64,000 nucleotides of DNA from the NCBI RefSeq assembly GCF_001267925.1, contig NZ_CP011409.1, forward strand, positions 3,410,001-3,474,000, written 5' to 3'. Source of the DNA: Herbaspirillum hiltneri N3 (GTDB taxonomy: Bacteria > Pseudomonadota > Gammaproteobacteria > Burkholderiales > Burkholderiaceae_D). Position numbers and translations under genes: made by a program. The notes below the pieces were generated by a model. That model was not told where the DNA came from, searched no databases, and saw nothing but the letters and a program-made list of their open reading frames with translations. The stretch's first letter is position 1. Every line of letters begins with the position of its first letter. Of this stretch, positions 27,435 through 37,642 are shown in pieces.

Positions 27435-29030
27435 ATGACTACCGAAGAAGTGCCCGACATCCCTCCCGACGTGCCGGAGCTTGGAGAGACGCCTGCCGTG
27501 GCGCGCTCAAGGCGCGTCAACGTGCGTATTTTTGCATCGGTCTTCGTCGGCCTGGTCTGTCTTTCCATCCTGATCCTGCACATTTCCTTCGCCTGGAACG
27601 TCCGCATCAAGGACCTCGACGACGCCCAGATCTCCACCGCCAACCTGTCGCGCGCGCTGGCCGAACACGCCCAGGCGACGCTGATCTCGGCCGACTCCGT
27701 GCTGTTCGGCATGGTGCAGCGCCTGGAAGTCGAAGGCATGGACCGCGATTCGCTTGCGCGCCTGTATCCGCTGCTGGCGTCTTACGTCAAGGAACTGCCG
27801 CAGATTCAGGGCTTGTTCGTCTATGACGAGAGCGGCAAGTGGATGGTCAATTCCATGGACGATTCGCCGTGGATGCTCAATAACGCCGACCGCGAATACT
27901 TCATCTACCACATGACCCATGAAGATCGCGCACCGCACGTCGGCGAACCGGTGAAGAGCCGTTCCAGCGGCGATTGGATCATTCCGCTGTCGCGACGCAT
28001 CAATCATCCCGACGGCAGCTTCGCCGGCGTGGTGCTGGCCACGGTGGAAGTGGAATACTTCCTCAAGTTCTATCGCAGTTTCGATATCGGCAAGCACGGC
28101 GAGATCCTGCTGGCGACACAGCCCGGCATCCTGCTCGCAAAATGGCCGAGCTCCGGCGAAATCTTCGGCCAGAACATCAGCAACAGCAACATCGTCAGCG
28201 AGCACGCCTCGCGCAACAAGAATGGCATCGCCATCATTACTGCGGCCGACGGCGTCAAGCGTCTGCACAGCTACAAGCGCCTGGACAGGTATCCGCTATT
28301 CGTCACCGCCGCCCTGTCCTATGACGAAGTACTGGCAAGCTGGCGCACCGAGACGCTGATGCAATCGGTCGGCGTGCTGATCCTGGTCGCCATGCTGGCG
28401 TGGATGGGAAAGCGCCTTGTCAATCAAATCAAACTGCGCGCGCAGGCCCAGCAAAAGCTGCTGTCCGCGCGTGAAAAGCTGGTGGAGATGAACAAGACCC
28501 TGCAAAAGATGGCGCTGGAAGACGGCCTCACCGGCGTCGCCAACCGGCGCCAGTTCGACGTCACGCTGGCCAATGAATTCAACCGCGCCAAGCGCGAACG
28601 CCAGTCGCTGGGACTGTTGATGATCGATGTCGATCATTTCAAGAAGTACAACGACACCTACGGCCATCCGGCCGGTGACGTCTGCCTGCAAAAGATCGGC
28701 AAGCTGATCAAGATGAATCGCCCGGGGGATCTGTCAGCGCGCTACGGCGGCGAGGAGTTCGCCATCCTGCTGCCCAACACCGATCTCAAGGGGGCCATCA
28801 GCGTGGCCGAAAAAATCTGCGCCGATGTGCGCGCACTCAACATCCCGCACGGCAAAAATCCCACCGGCATCGTCACAGTCAGCGTTGGCGCACAGGCGAC
28901 GGTGCCGACCAAGACCTGCAACCTGCTGGATCTGGTCAGTGCCGCGGACAAGGCGCTCTACACAGCCAAGGCGCGCGGTCGCAACCAGGTTTGCAGCGCC
29001 GACGACGACATCCCGGCCGCCTGCCTTTGA
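27435..29030 (+). CDS. Membrane diguanylate cyclase with periplasmic CACHE-like sensor
   Basis: A 531-residue protein. A TM helix at about 33-55 ([20 protein letters not shown]) and another near 307-325 bracket a roughly 250-residue periplasmic dCACHE-like domain ([17 protein letters not shown]). The GGDEF domain starts at [15 protein letters not shown]. The active-site motif is GGEEF at 438-442, and an RPGD sits five residues before it, so the product-inhibition I-site (RxxD) is intact. It should make c-di-GMP in response to a periplasmic ligand. Confidence 0.92.
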   Translation: MTTEEVPDIPPDVPELGETPAVARSRRVNVRIFASVFVGLVCLSILILHISFAWNVRIKDLDDAQISTANLSRALAEHAQATLISADSVLFGMVQRLEVEGMDRDSLARLYPLLASYVKELPQIQGLFVYDESGKWMVNSMDDSPWMLNNADREYFIYHMTHEDRAPHVGEPVKSRSSGDWIIPLSRRINHPDGSFAGVVLATVEVEYFLKFYRSFDIGKHGEILLATQPGILLAKWPSSGEIFGQNISNSNIVSEHASRNKNGIAIITAADGVKRLHSYKRLDRYPLFVTAALSYDEVLASWRTETLMQSVGVLILVAMLAWMGKRLVNQIKLRAQAQQKLLSAREKLVEMNKTLQKMALEDGLTGVANRRQFDVTLANEFNRAKRERQSLGLLMIDVDHFKKYNDTYGHPAGDVCLQKIGKLIKMNRPGDLSARYGGEEFAILLPNTDLKGAISVAEKICADVRALNIPHGKNPTGIVTVSVGAQATVPTKTCNLLDLVSAADKALYTAKARGRNQVCSADDDIPAACL

Positions 29031-29095
29031 ACCGGGATGATGTCGCCATTGCTGCGCCGTGATGCTAACTCCAGAATTGATTCCTGAATGGGTAC

Positions 29096-29329
29096 TCAGC
29101 GATGCTCAAGCATCGCTACCGCCGCTTTGCGCGCCTCCTGTTCCGCCGATTTCTCATCGGGGAACACGGTGTCGATCAGCACGCGCTGCGACGGGAACAC
29201 GGGGTTGCGATGCATGGGATTGGTTGACGGCCCGAAGATAGCCACATTGGCTGCCCAGTCGCCATTGTCGGCTGGCAGTTTGACGCCTGAATACTCGACT
29301 TCATAGTCGCCCAGCTGTTCGATCGGCAT
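29096..29329 (-). CDS. Small conserved hypothetical protein
   Basis: A 77-residue soluble protein (MPIEQLGDYEVEYSGVKLPA ...). It has a good ribosome-binding site (AAAGGAGACCATC) before the ATG. Strand-rich N-terminus, then a charged amphipathic helix (SAEQEARKAAVAMLEHR). No recognised family. It lies 51 nt after the stop of the next small gene on the same strand, so the two are likely one transcript. Confidence 0.65.
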   Translation of the reverse strand: MPIEQLGDYEVEYSGVKLPADNGDWAANVAIFGPSTNPMHRNPVFPSQRVLIDTVFPDEKSAEQEARKAAVAMLEHR

Positions 29330-29380
29330 GATGGTCTCCTTTGCGTGGCCGTTGCTTTGTTCCGACGAGCGTGTTTTAGA

Positions 29381-29632
29381 TTAGTGGACGTTGCCATCCT
29401 TGGTGCGGTCGTTCAGGTGGCTGATGGCGTAACCCTTTTCACCGATTTGCTGGAAGGCGTCATCGGGTTCGAGGGTGAAATGCGTCTTGCCGGTACGCTC
29501 GAAATCGACGTCCAGCTCATGCACCAGCCACTCGGTGCTGGCCACTTCCTGAGGCAGGGGCTGTTCATGCGGCACCACGAGGTACGAACAGAGATCGTTT
29601 TCTTCGGTCCTTTTGTACACATCCACTTTCAT
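29381..29632 (-). CDS. Small conserved hypothetical protein (DUF6139-like)
   Basis: An 83-residue acidic protein beginning MKVDVYKRTEENDLCSYLVV. The ATG at 29632 is preceded by GGGAGAAACA. The pattern (KVDVYKR..., SYLVVP, then a late ISHLND) resembles a small family seen mainly in Oxalobacteraceae, which I recall as DUF6139; this is uncertain. First gene of a probable two-gene unit with the 77-residue protein. Confidence 0.62.
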   Translation of the reverse strand: MKVDVYKRTEENDLCSYLVVPHEQPLPQEVASTEWLVHELDVDFERTGKTHFTLEPDDAFQQIGEKGYAISHLNDRTKDGNVH

Positions 29633-29909
29633 TGTTTCTCCCTTGCCGGTTTGCCAAGCATTATCGGATGAATCCCACATAAAACACGGGCATTTTGCCG
29701 TATTCTTCCTGTGGGACTGGGGTAAAAATCATTAGTTCAACCCCATTTTCCCCGTGTTTCACCCCCTCTTTTCGGTGAGTTTTTCGGTAAGTCCTGCGCG
29801 CTGCCCCCCCCTTCTTTCACCATAGAACATTTGCGCCGATTTATCTGCCCGCGCCGCAGATTCCTGATTGTGGAATAATGCCGGCATCGCCAGACGCCCC
29901 GCTTGCAGC

Positions 29910-30869
29910 ATGCAATCGAGTGCGCTCCAGCCGGCAACAAGGGAGAATAAACTGAACCGCATCGAGCAACTGAGGATTTTTTGCATGGCTGCGGAAAGCG
30001 CCAATTTCCGCGAGGCGGCGGTGCGCATGGGCATCTCTCCGCAGGTCGTTACGCGCGCCGTCAAGGAGCTGGAGGCGGCCTTCGGCGAATTGCTGTTCCA
30101 CCGCAACACGCGCCAGGTGCGCATCACCGCCTTCGGCGAACGGCTCATGCATCGCGCGCGATTGTCGATCAACGCGCTCGATGATTTGTTTCTCGACAAC
30201 AACCATCGCAACGACGACGCCCTCAGCGGCACCGTGCGCATCACCGCGCCGAGCACGCTGGCCCACACCTATCTGGTGCCCGTGCTCAACCAGATCGCTC
30301 TGCGGCATCCCGATATCACGCTGGACCTGCGCTTGTCCGAAATCATCACCGACGCGGTTGACGACAAGATCGACATCGGCATCCGCATCGGTTTCCTGCG
30401 CGACAGCCGCTACGTTGCACGCTCGGTAGCCAAGGTGGCCTTCTTCGTCTGCGCCAGTCCCGAACTGATCGCGCGCCACGGTGCGCCGACCACGCTGGAC
30501 GAACTGGTGCAGCGCCCCATGAGCGCGATGGTGGATCGCAACACCGGCCGGTTGTGGCCCTGGTATTTCGCCCAGGGACAGCAGCTGGGGCCGCGCCTGC
30601 CCGCCTTCGTCACCGACGATCCGCAGGTCGAACGCCGTGCCGTCCTCGACGGCATCGCTTTCGGCCAACTGGGCGCTTTCATGGCTATGCCGCACCTGCG
30701 CGACGGCTCGCTGGTGACGGTGCTGCAGGATCTGGCGCCGGCCCCTTGGGATCTGTACGTCTACAGGCCGCAGCGCGGACCGGTGCCGGCGCGCGTACGG
30801 CTGGTGTTCGATGCGCTGGTGGAAACACTCTCGGCGTCAGATGACTTCCCACTGGCGCCGCCGACATAA
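29910..30869 (+). CDS. LysR-family transcriptional regulator
   Basis: A protein of 319 residues from the ATG at 29910. The HTH is MAAESANFREAAVRMGISPQ and VVTRAVKELEAAFGELLFHR. The effector domain contains LVPVLNQIALRHPDITLDL and DIGIRIGFLRDSRYVARSV. The usual LysR start would be NRIEQLRIF; there a CTG at 29952 follows GGGAGA (29941-29946) with good spacing, so the true start may be CTG. The molybdenum hydroxylase operon lies 159 bp downstream in the same direction, so it is a candidate regulator of iorAB. Confidence 0.85.
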   Translation: MQSSALQPATRENKLNRIEQLRIFCMAAESANFREAAVRMGISPQVVTRAVKELEAAFGELLFHRNTRQVRITAFGERLMHRARLSINALDDLFLDNNHRNDDALSGTVRITAPSTLAHTYLVPVLNQIALRHPDITLDLRLSEIITDAVDDKIDIGIRIGFLRDSRYVARSVAKVAFFVCASPELIARHGAPTTLDELVQRPMSAMVDRNTGRLWPWYFAQGQQLGPRLPAFVTDDPQVERRAVLDGIAFGQLGAFMAMPHLRDGSLVTVLQDLAPAPWDLYVYRPQRGPVPARVRLVFDALVETLSASDDFPLAPPT

Positions 30870-30878
30870 TTCCTGAAA

Positions 30879-30897
30879 TTGGAATCGAGAATTCCAA
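30879..30897. promoter_or_regulatory. Inverted repeat upstream of iorA
   Basis: TTGGAAT-5-ATTCCAA forms a 19-bp dyad just after the LysR stop and 132 bp before the iorA ATG. Size and T...A ends fit a LysR-type recognition site, so it may be the operator of the iorAB promoter. No experimental support. Confidence 0.35.
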
Positions 30898-31028
30898 ATG
30901 CATCCATTTCGCTGCCGGACAATCATTGCGATACTCCGGCATCCCCCGGAATTTGCTGCTACATTGCCTGCAGCAGCGCCAGATTCCCTCATTAGGTATC
31001 CACCCAAGTCGGAAAGGTAAAAACAATA

Positions 31029-31496
31029 ATGCCAACGCTCACCATCAACGGCAAACAGCACAACGTCGATTTGCCCGACGATACTCCCATCCTCTGGACC
31101 CTGCGCGACCAACTCGGCATGACCGGCACCAAATTCGGGTGCGGCATGGCCTTGTGCGGCGCCTGTACGGTGCACCTCGACGGCGAGCCGATCCGCTCCT
31201 GCATCACGCCGATCTCGGCTGCCGCCGGCAAGAAGATCACCACCATTGAAGCGATCGCCGAAGACAAGATCGGCAAGTCCGTGCAGGAAGCCTGGATGGC
31301 CCTGGGCGTGCCGCAGTGCGGTTACTGCCAGGCCGGCCAGATCATGTCCGCCACCGCGCTGCTGCGCGCGACACCCAATCCGAGCGACAAGGACATTGAC
31401 GACGCCATGAGCGGCAACATTTGCCGCTGCGGCACTTACACCCGCATCAAGGCCGCAATCAAGCAGGCCGCGGCACAGAACGGAGGCGCCAAATGA
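31029..31496 (+). CDS. iorA: Isoquinoline 1-oxidoreductase-type small subunit, [2Fe-2S] protein
   Basis: A 155-residue xanthine oxidase-family iron-sulfur subunit. The plant-type ferredoxin cluster ligands are C38, C43, C46 and C58 ([16 protein letters not shown]). The second [2Fe-2S] domain has C97, C100, C132 and C134 (QCGYCQAGQ and NICRCGTY). It passes electrons from the molybdenum subunit. The stop overlaps the iorB start by 4 nt. GGAAAGG lies upstream of the ATG. Confidence 0.9.
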   Translation: MPTLTINGKQHNVDLPDDTPILWTLRDQLGMTGTKFGCGMALCGACTVHLDGEPIRSCITPISAAAGKKITTIEAIAEDKIGKSVQEAWMALGVPQCGYCQAGQIMSATALLRATPNPSDKDIDDAMSGNICRCGTYTRIKAAIKQAAAQNGGAK

Positions 31497-33784
31497 GCGC
31501 CGTATTCAACGATATCCAGCTCAGCCGCCGCAGCTTGCTAAAAGGCATCGGCGCCCTCGCCGGCCTGGCGTTGACGGTCGGCGTGGATGGTGTGGTGATG
31601 GCCGCTGATGCGCCCAAGTTCGGTGGCGACGGCATGCCGGGCGGCCTCAAGGACAATGCCCTGCTGTTTGTTTCGATCGGCGCCGACGGTGTCGTCACCA
31701 TCGTCGCCCATCGCTCCGAAATGGGCCAGGGCGTGCGCACCAGCCTGCCCATGGTGGTCGCCGATGAACTGGATGCCGACTGGGGCCGCGTGCGCGTGGT
31801 GCAGGCGCAAGGCGACCAGGAAAAATACGGCAACCAGAACACCGACGGTTCGCGCAGCATGCGCCACTCCTTCGGTCCGATGCGCCAGGTCGGCGCCACC
31901 GCGCGCCTGATGCTGGAGACCGCCGCGGCCGCGCGCTGGAAGGTGCCGGCCGCCGAAGTCGAAGCGAAGAATCATGAACTGATCCACAAGCCCAGCGGCC
32001 GCAAGCTGGGCTACGGCGATGTCGCCGCCGACGCGGCCAAACTGCCGCTGCCTGCGCGTGAAAGCGTCAGGCTCAAGACGCCGCAGCAATTCCGCTACAT
32101 CGGCAAGGACAGCACGCGCGGCATCGATCTGCACGATATCGTCACCGGCAACACCCAATATGGCATCGACACGCGCCTCGACGGCATGGTCTACGCCGTC
32201 ATCGCACGTCCGCCGGTCTACGGCGGCAAGCTGGCCACCGTAGACAGCAGCGAGGCGCTCAAGGTCCCCGGCGTGATCCGCGTGGTCGAACTCAAGGGCA
32301 GTCCGCCGCCGGCGCTGTTCAACCCGCTCGGCGGCGTGGCCGTGATTGCGCGCAATACCTGGGCCGCCATCAAGGGCCGTGAAGCGCTCAAGCTGACCTG
32401 GGACAACGGCCCCAACGCCTCCTACGATTCGGCCGAATTCCGCAAGACCATGGAAGCCGCCGCGCGCCAACCGGCCAAGGCCGTGCGCAATACCGGCGAC
32501 GCCATGGCCGTGCTGGCAAAAGCGCCGCGCCGCATCGAAGCCGAGTATTACCTGCCGCATATCGCCCACGCCACGATGGAACCGCCTGCGGCCGTGGCGC
32601 GCATCACCGGCGGCAAATGCGAAGTCTGGGCTTGCGTGCAGGCGCCGCAGGCCACGCGTGAAACCGTGGCCGGCCATCTCGGCCTGAAACAGGAAGACGT
32701 CACCGTCAATGTCACCTTGCTGGGCGGCGGTTTCGGCCGCAAGTCCAAGCCCGACTTCGCTGCCGAAGCGGCCCTGCTGTCCAAGGCCATGAACGGCGCC
32801 CCGGTCAAGGTCACCTGGACGCGTGAAGACGACATCCATCACGATTACTTCCACACCGTGTCGGTGGAGCGCCTGGAAGCCGGTCTCGATGCCAACGGCA
32901 AGGTCAGCGCCTGGCTGCACCGCACTACCGCTCCGACCATCGCCTCGATCTTCGCCGCCGGCGCCAAGGGCGAAGCGCCGTTCGAGCTGGCGATGTCGGC
33001 GGTGAACATTCCTTATGCGATTCCCAACATGCGCGTGGAAGCACCGGAAGTCGACGCGCACACCCGCATCGGCTGGTTTCGCTCGGTATCGAACATTCCG
33101 CATGCGTTCGCTGTCCAATCCTTCAGCGCCGAACTGGCGGCGGCGGCCAAGCGCGATCATCGCGACTATCTGCTCGAACTGATCGGTCCGGCGCGCAAGA
33201 TCAATCCGTCCGAGATGGCCGACGGCTGGAACTACGGCGAGTCGCCCGAACGTTATCCGCTCGACACCGGCCGCCTGCGCGGCGTGATCGAACTGGCAAC
33301 ATCCAAAGCCGGCTGGGGCCGCAAATTGCCCAAGGGCCGCGGCCTCGGACTGGCGGTGTGCTACAGCTTCGTGACCTACATCGCCGCCGTGGTCGAAGTC
33401 GAGGTGAACGATGAGGGCGAAGTGAAGATACCGCGCGTCGACATCGCGGTCGATTGCGGTCCCTCGATCAATCCGGACCGCATCCGTTCGCAAGTCGAAG
33501 GCGCCTGCATTATGGGCATCAGCCTGGCGATGACCGGAGAGATCTCGTTCAAGAACGGTGCCGTGGAGCAAAGCAATTTCCACGACTACGAAGTATTGCG
33601 CGCGTTTGCGGCGCCCGCGAAGATCGACGTGCACATCGTGCCGCACGCGCTCGACGTACCGCTGGGCGGCGTCGGCGAGCCGGCCACGCCGACGATTGCG
33701 CCGGCGCTGTGCAATGCGATCTTCGCCGCCACCGGCAAGCGCATCCGCCAGTTGCCGATTCGCGAGCAGCTCAAGAAGGCATAA
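31493..33784 (+). CDS. iorB: Molybdenum hydroxylase large subunit (IorB-type, Mo-pterin binding)
   Basis: A 763-residue subunit of the xanthine dehydrogenase family, isoquinoline 1-oxidoreductase/aldehyde dehydrogenase branch. The N-terminus [20 protein letters not shown] is a twin-arginine signal, so the enzyme is probably exported to the periplasm folded. Internal motifs include [29 protein letters not shown] and the late [19 protein letters not shown] with the catalytic Glu. It lacks a FAD subunit; electrons would go to a cytochrome or membrane carrier. The substrate (N-heterocycle or aldehyde) is not determined. Confidence 0.9.
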   Translation: MSAVFNDIQLSRRSLLKGIGALAGLALTVGVDGVVMAADAPKFGGDGMPGGLKDNALLFVSIGADGVVTIVAHRSEMGQGVRTSLPMVVADELDADWGRVRVVQAQGDQEKYGNQNTDGSRSMRHSFGPMRQVGATARLMLETAAAARWKVPAAEVEAKNHELIHKPSGRKLGYGDVAADAAKLPLPARESVRLKTPQQFRYIGKDSTRGIDLHDIVTGNTQYGIDTRLDGMVYAVIARPPVYGGKLATVDSSEALKVPGVIRVVELKGSPPPALFNPLGGVAVIARNTWAAIKGREALKLTWDNGPNASYDSAEFRKTMEAAARQPAKAVRNTGDAMAVLAKAPRRIEAEYYLPHIAHATMEPPAAVARITGGKCEVWACVQAPQATRETVAGHLGLKQEDVTVNVTLLGGGFGRKSKPDFAAEAALLSKAMNGAPVKVTWTREDDIHHDYFHTVSVERLEAGLDANGKVSAWLHRTTAPTIASIFAAGAKGEAPFELAMSAVNIPYAIPNMRVEAPEVDAHTRIGWFRSVSNIPHAFAVQSFSAELAAAAKRDHRDYLLELIGPARKINPSEMADGWNYGESPERYPLDTGRLRGVIELATSKAGWGRKLPKGRGLGLAVCYSFVTYIAAVVEVEVNDEGEVKIPRVDIAVDCGPSINPDRIRSQVEGACIMGISLAMTGEISFKNGAVEQSNFHDYEVLRAFAAPAKIDVHIVPHALDVPLGGVGEPATPTIAPALCNAIFAATGKRIRQLPIREQLKKA

Positions 33785-33809
33785 AGCAAGAAGGAAGGAA
33801 AACCCGCAC

Positions 33810-34850
33810 ATGGAATCCATCGACTTCGACGTCCTCAACACCGCCCTCACCTGGCACGAGCAAGGCCATCGCGTCCTGCTCGGCACCGTTACCCACACCT
33901 GGGGGTCGGCGCCACGTCCGGTGGGGTCGATGATGGCGATTCGCGGCGACGGCCATGTGCGCGGTTCGGTCTCGGGCGGCTGCGTCGAGGATGATCTGAT
34001 CCGCCGCATCCAGGACGGCGAACTGGACCGGACGCTGCCGTTCGGGCTGACCTATGGCCTCACCGCAGATGAAGCGCACCGCTTCGGCCTGCCCTGCGGC
34101 GGCACGCTGGAAATCATGATGGAGCCGGTATCCGCCCAGTCGCGCATCGGCGAATTGCTGACCGCCGTGCGCCAGGGCCTGCGCGTCACGCGCACGCTCG
34201 ACCTCGACACCGGCGCCGCCACCATCGCCACCGACAGCGAGGCGCGCCAGACCGTGCTGCAGGGTCGCAAGCTGATTGCGCCCTACGGCCCACGCTTTCG
34301 CCTGATCATCATCGGCGCCGCGCAGATGTCGCGCTACGTCGCGCAGTTTGCGCTGGCGCTTGACTACCAGGTCATCGTCTGCGATCCGCGCGAAGAGTAC
34401 CTGCAGGAATGGGACATCCCCGGCGTGGAACTGTCCGGAGAAATGCCCGACGACCTGCTGATGCGTTTGCAGCTCGACGCCAACAGCGCGGTGGTCACGC
34501 TGACCCACGATCCCAAGCTGGATGACATGGCCCTGATTGAAGCGCTCAAGTCGCCGGCCTTCTATATCGGCGCGATCGGTTCGCGCACCAACAACATCAA
34601 GCGGCGCGAGCGGCTGGCGCTGTTCGACATCAGCTCGGCCGAGATCGACAAGCTGCACGGTCCGGTCGGCCTGTTCCTGGGGGCGCGCACGCCACCCGAG
34701 ATCGCCATCGCCATCCTCGCCGAAATGACCGCCATCCGCAACGGCGTGACCATCTCGCAGACGCATGCGGCGCGCACCGATCCCTTGCCCGAAGCGAGCG
34801 GAAACGGCGCCTCCGGCGGCAGTTGCGCCGTCGGCGAATTCAGCAAATAG
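33810..34850 (+). CDS. XdhC-family molybdenum cofactor maturation protein
   Basis: A 346-residue XdhC/CoxI protein. The N-terminal CoxI domain has GSAPRPVGSMMAIRGDGHV and the Cys segment SGGCVEDDL. The C-terminal Rossmann domain has LIIIGAAQMSRYVAQFALAL. These proteins bind and sulfurate Mo-MPT/MCD and insert it into xanthine oxidase-family enzymes. The position directly after iorB, with AGGAAGG before the ATG, marks it as the dedicated chaperone. Confidence 0.9.
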   Translation: MESIDFDVLNTALTWHEQGHRVLLGTVTHTWGSAPRPVGSMMAIRGDGHVRGSVSGGCVEDDLIRRIQDGELDRTLPFGLTYGLTADEAHRFGLPCGGTLEIMMEPVSAQSRIGELLTAVRQGLRVTRTLDLDTGAATIATDSEARQTVLQGRKLIAPYGPRFRLIIIGAAQMSRYVAQFALALDYQVIVCDPREEYLQEWDIPGVELSGEMPDDLLMRLQLDANSAVVTLTHDPKLDDMALIEALKSPAFYIGAIGSRTNNIKRRERLALFDISSAEIDKLHGPVGLFLGARTPPEIAIAILAEMTAIRNGVTISQTHAARTDPLPEASGNGASGGSCAVGEFSK

Positions 34851-34862
34851 ATTTCAGGAAGT

Positions 34863-35480
34863 TCAGCGCGCTTCGAGGTCGGCGCGCGTGTCGATATCGC
34901 GGTGGATGCCGGGATCGTTGACCGGAATTTCATTGACTGGAAACTGCTGCAGCAAAGCCCGCGCACCGCGGTCGCCGCTCAATGCCAGCAAGCCGTCCAG
35001 GTGGCTGCGGCCGAAGGCGACCGGATTGCCGCGCTGGCCCAGATAGGCCGGTACGGCGATCTGCACGCCGTCTTTCAGCGCCGCCAGCAAACCGCGATGC
35101 GTTGCCGCCTGCACATACGGCATGTCGGCCAGCGCGATGATCCAGCCTGCGGCATCCTGCGCTTGCCGTATCCCGCACATCAGCGACGCGCTCATGCCCG
35201 TATCCGCGTCGTCGCAGCCGACCAGCTCGCAACCCGCATCAGCCAGCCGCCGCCCCAGTTCGCTATCGACATCACTGACCACGGCCAGTACCGGCAACAC
35301 CTGCAACATGGCGCGCGCCGCAGCGACCGCAACCACGTCATCGCTGCCGGGCAACGGGGCCAGCAGCTTGTTACCGGTACCGGCGGGATCGAAACGAGTG
35401 CCTTTTCCTGCGGCCAGCAACAGGCCGCGGAAAGACTTCGAAGTGGAGTGCATGACGGAGTTCATTGGTTCCGAGTTCAT
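34863..35480 (-). CDS. MobA-like NTP transferase (MocA-type molybdenum cofactor cytidylyltransferase)
   Basis: A 205-residue MobA-like nucleotidyltransferase. The nucleotide-binding motif is LLLAAGKGTRFDPAGTGNKLLAP, and metal/nucleotide sites are in GMSASLMCGI and IIALADMPYV. The C-terminal GQRGNPVAFGRSH block is typical of MocA/YgfJ enzymes that form the MCD cofactor for xanthine oxidase-family proteins. It lies convergent to xdhC, which fits a shared maturation role. Confidence 0.85.
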   Translation of the reverse strand: MNSEPMNSVMHSTSKSFRGLLLAAGKGTRFDPAGTGNKLLAPLPGSDDVVAVAAARAMLQVLPVLAVVSDVDSELGRRLADAGCELVGCDDADTGMSASLMCGIRQAQDAAGWIIALADMPYVQAATHRGLLAALKDGVQIAVPAYLGQRGNPVAFGRSHLDGLLALSGDRGARALLQQFPVNEIPVNDPGIHRDIDTRADLEAR

Positions 35481-35520
35481 GGGTTCCGATTATCCATCAA
35501 AACCGCAGCCGGTGCGGTTC

Positions 35521-37623
35521 TCACGAAAATGTCGAACGCGCCAGCAATAGCCGGGTGCATTCATCCACGGCCAGCGGCGTGCTGAAGTAATAGCCCTGCA
35601 CCTTGTCGCAGCCGTTTTCCTTCATGATTTCGTACTGCACCAGGTCTTCGACGCCCTCGGCCAGCACTTCCAGATGCAGGCTGCGCGCCAGTGCAATCAC
35701 GGCGCGGGCGATGGCAAGATCGTCGGCGTCGGTGCCGACATCGCGCACGAAGGAACGGTCGATCTTGAGCTGGTCGACCGGAAACCGTTTGAGGTAATTG
35801 AGATTGGAATAGCCGGTGCCGAAATCATCGATCGATAGCCGCACACCCATCGCCTTGAGCAGCTTCATGACCTCGATGCTTTTTTCGGGCGACTCCATGG
35901 AGGCGCTTTCGGTCAACTCCAGCTCCAGGCAATGCGAACTGAAACCGCTGTCGTCCAGCGCCTGGCGCACCATCGCCGCCAGGTTCTTCTGGGCGAACTG
36001 TTTGGCCGACAGGTTGACCGCCATGGTCAGCCCGTGCACGCCCAGATCATGCCAGCGCTGCGCCTGTTCGCAGGCGGTACGCAATACCCATTCGCCGATT
36101 GGCACGATCAGTCCGGTTTCTTCCGCCAGCGGGATAAACTCCATCGGCGAGATCATGCCTTTTTCCGGATGCTGCCAGCGCAGCAACGCCTCGACGCCGA
36201 CGATCTTGCCGCTTTGCAGCGACACCTGCGGCTGATAGTGCAGCAACATTTCCTTCTTCCGCACCGCGTGGCGCAGGTGTGACGCCATCTGCAGGCGATG
36301 GCTGACCTGGCCGTTGAGCGCCGGGGTATAGAACTGGAAGCGCTCCAGCACATTTTCCATGGCGCGGTGCATCGCGACCTCGGCGGCTTGCAGCAAGGCG
36401 TCGCCGCTGTCGCCATCGTTCGGATAAATGGTCACGCCGATGTTCGATTCGAGATAGACGCCTTCGTGGCCGTCGACGAGATACGGCAAGTCGAGCACGT
36501 CGATTATTTCCTGCACCGCCATGGCGATCTGATCCTGCTCCGGCACGTGCAACACCATGGCGAAACTGGTGTCGCCGAAACGCGCCAGGGTGGCATCACG
36601 CTGCATTAATCCGGCGAGCCTGCGGCTGGCCTCCACCAGCGCGTCCTCACTCAGCTGCAGACCGAGTCCCTCGCGCACGGCGATCGCGCCGCGCACGCCG
36701 ATCAGGATCACCGCCAGCAGTCCGGGCCGGCGCTCGCGCTCAACGCGCGCGATGCCTTGCTCAAGCCGGTCGCGCAGCAGGCTGCGATTGGGCAGGCCGG
36801 TCAGGACATCGTAGTTGCTGAGCCGGTGGACGCGGTCTTCCGCCTGACGCCACTGCGTGATGTCGATGCCGCTGCAGACATAGTTGAGCGCGGAGCCGTG
36901 GTCTTCCTGCAGAAAGGTGGTGAGCCACAGTATCTCGCGCCGCTCGCCGCCTGCGGTAAGCCAGCGACTCTGGTATTGCAGCGGCTGCGTCTGCACATGC
37001 CAATTGATGAATTGATTGCGCACCGGTTCGCGTTCTTCGGCCGGAAAGAAAACATCCCAGAAATACTTGCCCTGCACTTGCGACAGTGTGTAGCCGGTAG
37101 TGCGCTCGGCCGCCTGGTTGAAGCGCACGATGCGGCCCTCCTTGTCCAGCACCAGTCCCAACGCACCTGTCGTGTCGAAAATGGCGGACAGCAAATTGCG
37201 TTCGGCCTGCAGCGCTTGTTCCATCTTGTTGCGGATCTGGTGCTGGTGCGCCTCCTGCAGCGCGCGTTCAACCGCCGAAGGCAGGCGCGCCAGATTGGAC
37301 TTGAGCACGTAGTCGTAGGCGCCCTGCTTGAGCGCCTTGATCGCGCGCTCTTCGCCCATGGTGCCGGAGACGAACAGGAACGGCGTGTCGGGCGCGGTTT
37401 GCTGCACGATTTGCAGCGCCGACATGCCGTCGAAATCGGGCAGGGAAAAATCGCCGAGCACGATATCGGGCCGGTAGCGGCTCAAGGCATCGACGAAAGC
37501 GTCTTCCGTATCCACTTGCTGGACATCGCATGCGATACCGGCACGCGTCAGCTCGTAGCGCGCCAGTTCAACGTCCCCGGGATCGTCTTCCACCATGAGT
37601 ATCTTCAGCGTGTTTCTTCTCAT
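35521..37623 (-). CDS. Response regulator with PAS, degenerate GGDEF and EAL domains
   Basis: A 700-residue protein. REC at 8-125 (LKILMVEDDPGDVELARYEL, phospho-Asp in IVLGDFSLPD). PAS at about 150-260. The GGDEF-like domain has RFGDTSF where GGDEF should be and no RxxD, so cyclase activity is unlikely. The EAL domain is complete: GVEALLRW, NLSAKQF, ELTES, IDDFGTGYSNLNYLKR, LKIDRSF and LAEGVE. It should hydrolyse c-di-GMP under control of phosphorylation. The ATG at 37623 was chosen because REC homology begins just after it. It is preceded by a histidine kinase and a receiver fragment. Confidence 0.92.
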   Translation of the reverse strand: MRRNTLKILMVEDDPGDVELARYELTRAGIACDVQQVDTEDAFVDALSRYRPDIVLGDFSLPDFDGMSALQIVQQTAPDTPFLFVSGTMGEERAIKALKQGAYDYVLKSNLARLPSAVERALQEAHQHQIRNKMEQALQAERNLLSAIFDTTGALGLVLDKEGRIVRFNQAAERTTGYTLSQVQGKYFWDVFFPAEEREPVRNQFINWHVQTQPLQYQSRWLTAGGERREILWLTTFLQEDHGSALNYVCSGIDITQWRQAEDRVHRLSNYDVLTGLPNRSLLRDRLEQGIARVERERRPGLLAVILIGVRGAIAVREGLGLQLSEDALVEASRRLAGLMQRDATLARFGDTSFAMVLHVPEQDQIAMAVQEIIDVLDLPYLVDGHEGVYLESNIGVTIYPNDGDSGDALLQAAEVAMHRAMENVLERFQFYTPALNGQVSHRLQMASHLRHAVRKKEMLLHYQPQVSLQSGKIVGVEALLRWQHPEKGMISPMEFIPLAEETGLIVPIGEWVLRTACEQAQRWHDLGVHGLTMAVNLSAKQFAQKNLAAMVRQALDDSGFSSHCLELELTESASMESPEKSIEVMKLLKAMGVRLSIDDFGTGYSNLNYLKRFPVDQLKIDRSFVRDVGTDADDLAIARAVIALARSLHLEVLAEGVEDLVQYEIMKENGCDKVQGYYFSTPLAVDECTRLLLARSTFS

Positions 37624-37642
37624 CCCCGTCCCCGATTCTTTT

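Noticed and set aside
31538..34009. 823-codon open frame antisense to iorB
   Set aside because: The composition (R, H, G, A-rich) and lack of motifs mark it as a shadow of the molybdenum hydroxylase gene.
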